Shown here: positions 25,063 through 33,057 of the stretch, one piece after another
Layout: every line of letters starts with the position of its first letter
Numbering within the stretch: the stretch's first letter is position 1
NCBI RefSeq assembly: GCF_900168065.1
Contig: NZ_FUZZ01000005.1
Coordinates: 620,001-684,000 of the forward strand
Origin: Chitinophaga ginsengisegetis
Lineage (GTDB): Bacteria; Bacteroidota; Bacteroidia; Chitinophagales; Chitinophagaceae
Direction: 5' to 3'
Length of the DNA stretch: 64,000 bases
Notes under the pieces: generated by a model
Databases searched by the model: none
What the model saw: the letters and a program-made list of their open reading frames with translations, nothing else
Told to the model about the DNA's origin: nothing
Program-made: the position numbers and the translations under genes

Positions 25063-26445
25063 ATGTGGAGTAAGAAATATTTGCTGTTGGCGGTTGTATC
25101 CCTGTTTTCAGGCTACAATTTATATGCACAACAGGTATTTACCTTAAAGCAGGCTATTGACACGGCCATTGCCAACTATGGAACTATCCGTGCCAAAGCC
25201 AGCTACACCGCAGCTTCCAGGGAACAGGTGTCCCAGGCGCGCCGCGATTACCTGCCTAATTTCAATGTGGCAGCACAGCAGGACTATGGTACCGTAAACG
25301 GCCAGAACGGCCCCCTGTATGGCTTCGGAGGCTTAAGCGTGGCTTCCTCCGGCTTACCACTCGATCATCAGAACTGGAATGCCGCTTTCGGCGCATTATA
25401 CCTTACTAATATCAACTGGGACTTCTTTGCTTTCGGCAGGGCAAAGGAAAAAGTTAAAACAGCATTAGCGGCCGCCGCTCAGAACGATAAAGACTGGCAA
25501 CAGGAGATTTTTAAGCACAAAATAAAAGTGGCGGCCACTTATTTAAATCTCGTAGCAGCGCAGCAACTCACGCGCTCCTACCAGGAAAACCTGGAACGTG
25601 CAGATACCATCAGAAGGGTAGTGGTTACCCGCGTGAAAAACGGACTGATAGCGGGAGTTGACTCCTCACAGGCCAACGCGGAATACTCCAACGCAAAAAT
25701 TGCCCTCACCAAAGCAAGGGATTTTGAACAAACACAAAGCAATGAACTGGCACAATTGCTGGGCATCAGCCCCCGGGAATTTACACTGGATACCTCTTAT
25801 GTAGCCCGCATCCCGGCACTGCCGCAGCAAACATTTTCCCCGGAAAATCACCCGCTGCTGCAATGGTACAAAAGCAGGATCGCCCTCAGCGATGAACAGG
25901 CAAAGTATGCTAAAACCTTTTATTACCCGGCGTTTACGCTGGTCGGCGTATTACAGACAAGAGGCTCCGGGTTTAACAGCGGCTACGCTACCGATCAAAC
26001 AGACTTTACGCATAACTACTGGGACGGTATAAAACCTACCCGCACCAACTACCTGCTCGGTGTAGGCGTTACCTGGAATATTACACAGCCCTTCCGCATT
26101 TCGCGGCAGGTAAGGTCGCAACAGCTCATCAGCCAGGGCTTACAGGACGAATACAACCTGGCAGACCAGCAGATCCGCGCACAGCTGAACCTCTCTGATA
26201 TAAAAATCAAAAACGCACTGGATAACTACCTGGAATCGCCCGTACAGGTGAAAGCCGCTTCAGATGCCTATCTCCAGAAATCAGTATTGTATAAAAACGG
26301 ACTGACCAACCTGGTAGATGTAACACAGGCGCTGTACGCATTGATCAGGGCAGAAACAGACAAGGATATTGCATATAGTAATGTATGGCAGGCGCTATTG
26401 CTGAAAGCCGCCGCAGTAGGGGACTTCAGCATCTTTGAAAATTAG
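25063..26445 (+). CDS. TolC-family outer-membrane efflux protein
   Basis: A 460-residue outer-membrane channel protein with signal peptide MWSKKYLLLAVVSLFSGYNLYAQ. It has two repeated long coiled-coil halves (about residues 150-250 and 350-450) with the usual Q/A/L-rich heptads, and begins with VFTLKQAIDTAIANYGTIRAKASY, the standard TolC entry helix. It is the first gene of the operon tolC-RND-adaptor; in many bacteria the adaptor comes first. It forms the exit duct of the tripartite pump. Confidence 0.93.
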   Translation: MWSKKYLLLAVVSLFSGYNLYAQQVFTLKQAIDTAIANYGTIRAKASYTAASREQVSQARRDYLPNFNVAAQQDYGTVNGQNGPLYGFGGLSVASSGLPLDHQNWNAAFGALYLTNINWDFFAFGRAKEKVKTALAAAAQNDKDWQQEIFKHKIKVAATYLNLVAAQQLTRSYQENLERADTIRRVVVTRVKNGLIAGVDSSQANAEYSNAKIALTKARDFEQTQSNELAQLLGISPREFTLDTSYVARIPALPQQTFSPENHPLLQWYKSRIALSDEQAKYAKTFYYPAFTLVGVLQTRGSGFNSGYATDQTDFTHNYWDGIKPTRTNYLLGVGVTWNITQPFRISRQVRSQQLISQGLQDEYNLADQQIRAQLNLSDIKIKNALDNYLESPVQVKAASDAYLQKSVLYKNGLTNLVDVTQALYALIRAETDKDIAYSNVWQALLLKAAAVGDFSIFEN

Positions 26446-26498
26446 CTTTTCGTTAAACGGACGCCATTGATGGCTTTATTTATCAACACTTCATTACC

Positions 26499-29400
26499 AT
26501 GAACTTAATCAGTTTTGCATTAAAAAAACCTATTACCATCCTGGTACTTGTTGCCGGCCTGTTCTTCTTCGGGATCAAAGCAGTCAATACGATTAAGATT
26601 GACATCTTCCCGAAGCTGGACATGCCGGTGATCTATGTGTCGCACCCTTTTGGGGGATATACTCCCAAACAAATGGAATCTTTCTTTGCCAAACAATATA
26701 TCAACATATTCCTGTTTGTAAACGGTGTTAAAAGTATAGAAACAAAAAATATCCAGGGGCTTACGCTGATGAAGATCAACTTTTACCCTGGCACCAATAT
26801 GGCGCAGGCAGCCGCTGAAGTGAGCGCCTTTTCCAACAGGATCCAGGCCATTTTTCCGCCTGGTTCCAACCCGCCGTTTATTATCCGCTTTGATGCTTCT
26901 ACCTTACCGGTAGGCCAACTGGTATTGAGCAGTGATAAACGCTCCAACAACGAATTGCTGGATATGGCGAACGTGTACGTACGTTCTTCCTTTACCTCCA
27001 TTCCGGGGCTGATAGGCTCCACGCCATTTGGTGGTAACATGCGTACCGTGGTGATCAAAGCCGATCCTGAACTGCTCCGTCAGCATAATATGACACCGGA
27101 TCAACTGGTGGAAGCCATGCGTCTCAATAACCAAACCGCTCCTTCCGGTAACGTGCGTATCGGCAATAATAACTATATCACACCCGCCAACACTACGATC
27201 CGTAACGTAAAAGATTTTGAAAATATTCCCTTGTTTAAGGGAGATGTACAAAATCTTTACCTGAGAGATGTAGCTACTGTAGAAGACGGCGCCGATGTTA
27301 CAGCTGGTTATGCGCTGGTAAACGGCCGTCGCTCAGTATACCTGAGCATCGCCAAAGGCGCGGATGCCTCTACCTGGGAAGTAGTGCAGAACCTGAAGAA
27401 ATCATTGCCGAAAATGCAGGCGCAGTTGCCGGAAGATGTGAAACTGAGCTATGAGTTTGACCAGTCGACCTACGTAATCAACTCCGTAAAAAGTTTGCTT
27501 ACAGAAGGTACCATCGGCGCTATCCTCACGGGTTTGATGGTGCTGTTGTTCCTGGGCGATCCACGCGGTGCAATGATTGTGATTCTCACCATTCCCACCT
27601 CCATTATTTCAGCAGTACTTTTCCTGAGCCTGTTCGGGCAAACCATCAATATCATGACGCTGAGCGGATTGGCGCTGGCCATCGGTATCCTGGTGGATGA
27701 AAGTACGGTGACCATAGAAAATATACACCAGCACCTGGATATGGGGAAACCCAAAGCGCTGGCTATCTGGGATGCCTGCCAGGAAATTGCATTCCCTAAA
27801 TTACTGATCCTGTTCTGTATCCTCGCGGTATTTGCGCCGGCCTTTACAATGGGCGGTATCCCCGGCTCCCTGTTCCTGCCGCTGGCTTTGGCTATAGGAT
27901 TCAGCATGATTATCTCTTACTTCCTGGCACAAACATTTGTGCCTATCATGGCCAACTGGGTGATGAAAGTAAAACATCACAAGAAAGCAGACGGAGGGGA
28001 GATGACCGACGCGGAGGAATTTGCAGCTGCTGGCCTTTCCGGGGAGAAAGACACCTGGGAACAGAAAAAAGTATTGGTAGAGCGCGGAGACTTTAATGGC
28101 AACGGAAAAATCAGCCGCTTCGAACAACTGAGAAACCGCTACCTGCGCTTTATCAAAAGGATGATGCCTTACCGTAAACCTATTGTGATTGGTTACCTGA
28201 TGGTGGTTTGCGGGATCGTGGTATTGCTGCTCGCCAACATTGGCCGTGATGTACTGCCAAAGGTGAACGGCAGCCAGTTCCAGGTAAGAATGCGCGTGCC
28301 GGATGGTACCCGTATTGAACGTACGGAACAACAAACCATCAAATTGCTGGATGGTATTAACCAGATCGTGGGAAAAGAAAATGTATCCATTACTTCGGCC
28401 TACATCGGCATGCACCCGCAGCTGTTTTCCACGGCGCCTATCTTCCTCTGGATGGCAGGCCCGCACGAATCAGTATTACAGGTATCACTCAGCGAACATT
28501 ATCACACCAACCTGGATGAGTTAAAAGATAAGATCCGGGAGAAGGCAAAGATGATTGATCCAACGATGAAACTTTCTTTTGAACCTATAGAACTAACGGA
28601 TAAGATCCTTAGCCAGGGCTCACCAACACCCATTGAAGTAAGGTTCGCAGGTCGTGACCGTAAACTGGGTGAGCAATATGCACAGAAACTGATTGCGGAA
28701 TTAAATAAGCTGCCTTACCTCCGCGACGTACAAATAGGACAATCTATTAAGTACCCTTCTATCAATGTAAATATAGACCGTATCCGGGCGGCGCAGCTGG
28801 GCGTGGATATGAACGACATTTCCCGTTCACTCGTGGCGTCTACTTCTTCTTCCAGGTTAACGGAAAAGAATATATGGGTAGATGAAAAAGCCGGTTTGAG
28901 TTATAACGTACAGGTACAGGTACCGGAAAGTAAGATGAACAGCAAAGAACAGATTGGTGAAATTCCGCTGCTGAGAAATAACTCCCGCCCGTTGCTGAGT
29001 GATGTGGCTACCATGTCGGTAGATACCACTTATGGTGAAGTAGATAATCTCGGCGCGATGCCCACACTAACGGTAACGGCTAACCTGAATAATACCGATC
29101 TTGGTTCGGCGGCAAAGGATGTAAAGAAAGCCATTGCCGGGTTGGGAACGCTGCCGCGTGGCCTGAACGTGGACCTGATCGGGTTAAGCAATACGCTCAC
29201 CGATACGCTGGATAGTTTGCAGAGTGGATTGCTGGTAGCTATCGTGGTGATTTTCCTGATGCTGGCCGCCAACTTCCAGTCGTTCAAAGTATCTGCTGTA
29301 GTACTGGCCACCGTGCCGGCGGTATTGCTGGGATCACTGGTGTTGCTGATGTTGTGCCGTTCTACTTTGAACCTGCAATCTTACATGGGTATGATTATGT

Positions 29401-29771
29401 CGGTAGGGGTATCTATTTCCAACGCGGTATTGCTGATTACAAATGCAGAGCAGCTGCGCAAGCATAACGGCGATGCGCTCTTGTCTGCCACAGAAGCAGC
29501 GGCATTGCGTTTGCGGCCTATCCTGATGACAGCCCTCGCCATGGTGGTAGGTATGATTCCTATGGCCAGCGGACTGGGTGAGGCCGGTGATCAGTCGTCG
29601 CCATTGGGAAGGGCAGTAGTAGGCGGACTGATAGCTTCCACCTTTGCCGCACTGTTTATTTTGCCGCTTGCGTTTGCATGGGGACAAGGTAAAGCAGGTA
29701 CACAAAGCGTATCATTGCATCCAAGAGACGAAGAAAGTATTCACTATATCCCATCAGACGAAAAAGCCTGA
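26499..29771 (+). CDS. RND efflux transporter permease (AcrB/MdtB-like) with an EF-hand-like loop
   Basis: A 1090-residue inner-membrane proton antiporter with 12 expected TM helices and two large periplasmic loops. TM4 carries Asp400-Glu401 in AIGILVDESTVTIEN, where AcrB has Asp407-Asp408. In TM10 the position of AcrB Lys940 is Ser974 (GVSISNAVLL), a variant seen in other RND subfamilies. The cytoplasmic segment between the two halves (about residues 495-545) is lengthened, charged, and contains DFNGNGKISRFE (531-542), which fits the 12-residue EF-hand calcium loop. Substrate unknown. It is encoded between tolC and the adaptor gene with short gaps (53 and 30 bp). Confidence 0.94.
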   Translation: MNLISFALKKPITILVLVAGLFFFGIKAVNTIKIDIFPKLDMPVIYVSHPFGGYTPKQMESFFAKQYINIFLFVNGVKSIETKNIQGLTLMKINFYPGTNMAQAAAEVSAFSNRIQAIFPPGSNPPFIIRFDASTLPVGQLVLSSDKRSNNELLDMANVYVRSSFTSIPGLIGSTPFGGNMRTVVIKADPELLRQHNMTPDQLVEAMRLNNQTAPSGNVRIGNNNYITPANTTIRNVKDFENIPLFKGDVQNLYLRDVATVEDGADVTAGYALVNGRRSVYLSIAKGADASTWEVVQNLKKSLPKMQAQLPEDVKLSYEFDQSTYVINSVKSLLTEGTIGAILTGLMVLLFLGDPRGAMIVILTIPTSIISAVLFLSLFGQTINIMTLSGLALAIGILVDESTVTIENIHQHLDMGKPKALAIWDACQEIAFPKLLILFCILAVFAPAFTMGGIPGSLFLPLALAIGFSMIISYFLAQTFVPIMANWVMKVKHHKKADGGEMTDAEEFAAAGLSGEKDTWEQKKVLVERGDFNGNGKISRFEQLRNRYLRFIKRMMPYRKPIVIGYLMVVCGIVVLLLANIGRDVLPKVNGSQFQVRMRVPDGTRIERTEQQTIKLLDGINQIVGKENVSITSAYIGMHPQLFSTAPIFLWMAGPHESVLQVSLSEHYHTNLDELKDKIREKAKMIDPTMKLSFEPIELTDKILSQGSPTPIEVRFAGRDRKLGEQYAQKLIAELNKLPYLRDVQIGQSIKYPSINVNIDRIRAAQLGVDMNDISRSLVASTSSSRLTEKNIWVDEKAGLSYNVQVQVPESKMNSKEQIGEIPLLRNNSRPLLSDVATMSVDTTYGEVDNLGAMPTLTVTANLNNTDLGSAAKDVKKAIAGLGTLPRGLNVDLIGLSNTLTDTLDSLQSGLLVAIVVIFLMLAANFQSFKVSAVVLATVPAVLLGSLVLLMLCRSTLNLQSYMGMIMSVGVSISNAVLLITNAEQLRKHNGDALLSATEAAALRLRPILMTALAMVVGMIPMASGLGEAGDQSSPLGRAVVGGLIASTFAALFILPLAFAWGQGKAGTQSVSLHPRDEESIHYIPSDEKA

Positions 29772-29801
29772 CCATTATCTAATTCTATTAAAATATATTT
29801 T

Positions 29802-30923
29802 ATGAACAGCGGTTTCCGTATTACATTTCCTTTATTGTCAGCAATGGTGATCATCGCAGGACTGTACAGTTGCAGTACCTCCGGCGCCAAAGAGGGGAAA
29901 GAAACATCCGCCATTGCAGCAGCGCCTGCTGTTGAAGTTTTCTCCCTGACCCAGGGCAGCTTGTCTTCCTCTATACAAATCCCCGGGGAGCTGATCGCTT
30001 TCCAGCAGGTAGATCTTTATGCCAAAGTGAGCAGTTTTATTAAGAAGATGAGTGTAGACGTGGGCAGTGAAGTATCTGCCGGTCAGCTGCTGGCCACTAT
30101 GGAAGCGCCTGAAATCAATTCACAGCTTTCCGGTGCAGAGTCCAGGTTAAAGTCGCAGGAGGCCATCTATTTATCAAGCAAGGCTACATACGACCGCCTG
30201 CTCGAAACCAGCAAAACCCCCGGTACCGTTTCACAGAATGACCTGGACCTGGCCTTTGCCCGCCAGAAATCCGACCAGGCCCAGCTCGACGCCGCCAAAG
30301 CCGCACACCGCGAAGTAGGCGATAACCGCAACTACCTTGAGATCCGCGCGCCTTTCAGCGGGGTGATCACCGCGCGTAATGTAAGCGCCGGCGCTTATGT
30401 GGGCCCTTCCGGAAAGGGTTCTGAAATGCCCATCTTCACTTTACAGGAGCAAAAGAAACTCAGGCTGGTGGTAAGCGTACCGGAAGCCTATACGAGCTAC
30501 CTCACTAACCAGAGTGAAGTGGCTTTTAAAGTAAGATCCCTGAACAACAAAGAGTTTAAAGGAAAGGTGATCCGCCTCGCAGGCGCGCTGGACCGCAAGC
30601 TCCGTTCCCAGCATATTGAAATTGATGTAGCCAATAATGATAAATCGTTGTTGCCCGGTATGGTGGCAGAAGTAGCCATTCCGCTCACCGGCAACGCCAG
30701 CAACTTCGTGGTACCTTCTTCTGCAGTACTCAATTCTACCACCGGCGTATTCGTGGTGAAAATACAGGACAAGAAAACAAAATGGGTACCGGTAACTACA
30801 GGTCGCAGTGAAAACGGCAAAACCGAAGTGTTTGGGGAACTGAACGTTGGTGATACATTGGTGGCTACCGCCACTGAAGAAGTACGGAATGATGCGCCCG
30901 CTCCAAATGTAAAAGTTAAGTAG
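29802..30923 (+). CDS. RND efflux periplasmic adaptor (membrane-fusion) lipoprotein
   Basis: A 373-residue adaptor with lipobox GLYSCST (Cys at about residue 24). The biotinyl-lipoyl-like half-motif QQVDLYAKVSSFIKKMSVDVGSEVSAGQLLATM (about 68-100), alpha-hairpin (about 105-170), second lipoyl half (IRAPFSGVITARNVSAGAYV) and beta-barrel domains follow in order. It connects the RND pump to TolC. It is the last gene of the operon and is followed by a hairpin terminator. Confidence 0.94.
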   Translation: MNSGFRITFPLLSAMVIIAGLYSCSTSGAKEGKETSAIAAAPAVEVFSLTQGSLSSSIQIPGELIAFQQVDLYAKVSSFIKKMSVDVGSEVSAGQLLATMEAPEINSQLSGAESRLKSQEAIYLSSKATYDRLLETSKTPGTVSQNDLDLAFARQKSDQAQLDAAKAAHREVGDNRNYLEIRAPFSGVITARNVSAGAYVGPSGKGSEMPIFTLQEQKKLRLVVSVPEAYTSYLTNQSEVAFKVRSLNNKEFKGKVIRLAGALDRKLRSQHIEIDVANNDKSLLPGMVAEVAIPLTGNASNFVVPSSAVLNSTTGVFVVKIQDKKTKWVPVTTGRSENGKTEVFGELNVGDTLVATATEEVRNDAPAPNVKVK

Positions 30924-30945
30924 ATAGATAGTGGATGAAGAGAAA

Positions 30946-30976
30946 AGTCATTCCCGCAAGGGGGTGGCTTTTTTTT
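30946..30976 (+). terminator. Terminator of the efflux operon
   Basis: A 10-bp stem with several G-U pairs (AGTCATTCCC / GGGGGTGGCT) is capped by the stable GNRA-type loop GCAA and followed by eight T residues, 22 bp after the adaptor stop codon. Confidence 0.75.
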
Positions 30977-31065
30977 ATGGCTGCCCGCATATAGGCCGAA
31001 AGCCCTTCTCAATAAATTACTTAAAAAAAAGTGTAAATTGTATATATGAATTTTTTCCCCATAAC

Positions 31066-32955
31066 ATGAATACACCTGCAAAATTAACCATACTCCTGCT
31101 GGTTGTTGCGCTATTTTTCCTCCAATATCCTAAAGCCTCTGGCCAGTCTGCTTTGATATGGGAAGAACAGGCGCGGCTTTCCTCTATCCGTGACAGCATC
31201 AAACTGGTGGATGGCATGAATCGCGTTGGGCTGCTTTACCAGGCTAAAAGTATCGACAGTTGTTTTTATTACGGGATGAAAGCAAAGGCGCTCGCCGGCA
31301 GGCTGCATTATGCTAAAGGCGAAATAGATGCGGATAACGTTATCGGTACAGCCTTCAGCTGTAGAGGACTATACAGGGAAGCACTGGCAGTGTATAGCGG
31401 GGCACTTACCGGTTACCGGCAACTGAACGATACCTCCAATATTGTCCAGGTACTCATGAATATGGCGCTGGTATATGCAGTAATACCTGATAGCATAAAA
31501 TCTGAATCATTCTTCCGGCAAGCCATGAAGGCGGGTGAACATCTAAAGCAGGACAGTATCCTGAGTTTACTCTATGTTAACTATTGTATGTTTACCCCGT
31601 TGCACAACAATGATAGCGCCAGCTATTACCTGGGCAAATCATCAGCAATTGCCCGCCGGTATAAAATGGAATGGATCCCCATTCTTGTTATGCAGATACA
31701 GGCAACCCGTCTGCTTCAACAGGGCCACAGGGAGGAGGCACTGCCATTAATTGAGGAAACCCTGCACAAGTCCAGGGCTATAAGTATGGAACTCCTTGAA
31801 ATGAATAGCCTGGTCTCACTGGGCGATTACCATAAGAATAATGCAGACAGTGCGCTGAAATACTATCAGCAGGCTTACCAGCTGGTAAAAGAATCGGGCT
31901 ATATGAATATGATGATACCAGCGTCCCGTGCAATTTTGGAGACTACCCGCTTAACCGGCAATGCCGCAAAGATCGACCAGGCGCACGGGGTACTGGAAGA
32001 AGCGCTTACAAAAGAAAACGAAAACCTGAAAAATTTCATCGGCGACTATGTTAAATATAATATGGTAGAGGAGGATAATAAACTACTGGAAATCAGCAAC
32101 CGTAACAACCAAGCGAAAATCTGGCTGTTAATCGCCTTATGTGGTGTCAGCGCATTGCTGGTAGCTTTTATTTACCGGCAATACCGTGTATTACACCGTT
32201 TGAATCAGAAAATATCCGAGCAGAATAACAACCTGCAAACAACGCTCTCCGTGCTGGAGCAAAGCCAGGAGGAAAACACAAGGATAATGAGAATAGTAGC
32301 CCACGATCTCCGCAGCCCCATTGGCGCTATGACCTCCATCGCTACACTGCTGCTGCAGGAAGCGCCGCGCTCTGAGGATGATGAGATGATGCTGAACCTT
32401 ATCAAAACTGCGGGAGAGAACTCGCTGGAGCTGACCTCAGATCTTTTACTGATAAACAGCCGCGCAGAAGAATTAAAAAAAGAAGCAGTAGATATGTATC
32501 AGTTGATTCATTATTGTGTGGACCTGCTGCAGTTCAAAGCAGGAATAAAAAATCAAAAAATTAATTTGCATGCGTCCCATACAACCTCGTATGTGAACAG
32601 GGAAAAGATATGGCGGGTAATAAGCAATCTGATTACCAATGCCATTAAATTCAGCCCCGATGGAGCTAATATTGGCGTACAGCTGGAGGAAAAACAGGAC
32701 GAAGTGGAGATTGTTGTAAAAGACAATGGGATTGGTATTCCTGCTGAAATGCAAGGTAAAATATTTCAAATGTTTACAGAAACGAAGAGGAGAGGCACTG
32801 CCGGCGAAGAATCTTTCGGCCTGGGACTGGCCATATCCAGGCAAATTGTAGAAGCACATAAAGGCCGCATCTGGTTTGAAAGCGTGCCTGGCAGCGGCAC
32901 AACGTTTTTTGTTACTTTGCCTAAACGTAATCCTGTATTAGAAAAAGCCAGTTAG
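31066..32955 (+). CDS. TPR-containing sensor histidine kinase (orphan)
   Basis: A 629-residue kinase from ATG 31066; an in-frame extension to 30931 is rejected because it would cover the terminator and lose the signal sequence (TKLTILLLVVALFFLQYPKASGQ-like). The periplasmic part (about residues 30-340) is helical with TPR-type repeats (LYREALAVYSGALTGYRQLND, ALKYYQQAYQLV). One TM helix follows (IWLLIALCGVSALLVAFIY, about 355-375), then a coiled coil, His413 in RIVAHDLRSPIGAM and a HATPase domain with LITNAIKFSPDG and GLGLAISRQIV. No response regulator is adjacent. It lies upstream of the TonB receptor pair, so a role in sensing their substrate is possible but unproven. Confidence 0.9.
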   Translation: MNTPAKLTILLLVVALFFLQYPKASGQSALIWEEQARLSSIRDSIKLVDGMNRVGLLYQAKSIDSCFYYGMKAKALAGRLHYAKGEIDADNVIGTAFSCRGLYREALAVYSGALTGYRQLNDTSNIVQVLMNMALVYAVIPDSIKSESFFRQAMKAGEHLKQDSILSLLYVNYCMFTPLHNNDSASYYLGKSSAIARRYKMEWIPILVMQIQATRLLQQGHREEALPLIEETLHKSRAISMELLEMNSLVSLGDYHKNNADSALKYYQQAYQLVKESGYMNMMIPASRAILETTRLTGNAAKIDQAHGVLEEALTKENENLKNFIGDYVKYNMVEEDNKLLEISNRNNQAKIWLLIALCGVSALLVAFIYRQYRVLHRLNQKISEQNNNLQTTLSVLEQSQEENTRIMRIVAHDLRSPIGAMTSIATLLLQEAPRSEDDEMMLNLIKTAGENSLELTSDLLLINSRAEELKKEAVDMYQLIHYCVDLLQFKAGIKNQKINLHASHTTSYVNREKIWRVISNLITNAIKFSPDGANIGVQLEEKQDEVEIVVKDNGIGIPAEMQGKIFQMFTETKRRGTAGEESFGLGLAISRQIVEAHKGRIWFESVPGSGTTFFVTLPKRNPVLEKAS

Positions 32956-33057
32956 TGATAATTTTTTCCCGATTGCGTAAATCAAATTCCGTATCCGTCT
33001 GCCTCCGCATACCTCCTTCCCCGAACTTTGCGCCAGCAAATTTTAAGGAACCAGACA

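Noticed and set aside
30931-31065. An extended start for the TPR histidine kinase
   Set aside because: The extension overlaps the terminator of the efflux operon and puts about 45 unrelated residues ahead of a good signal peptide at 31066.
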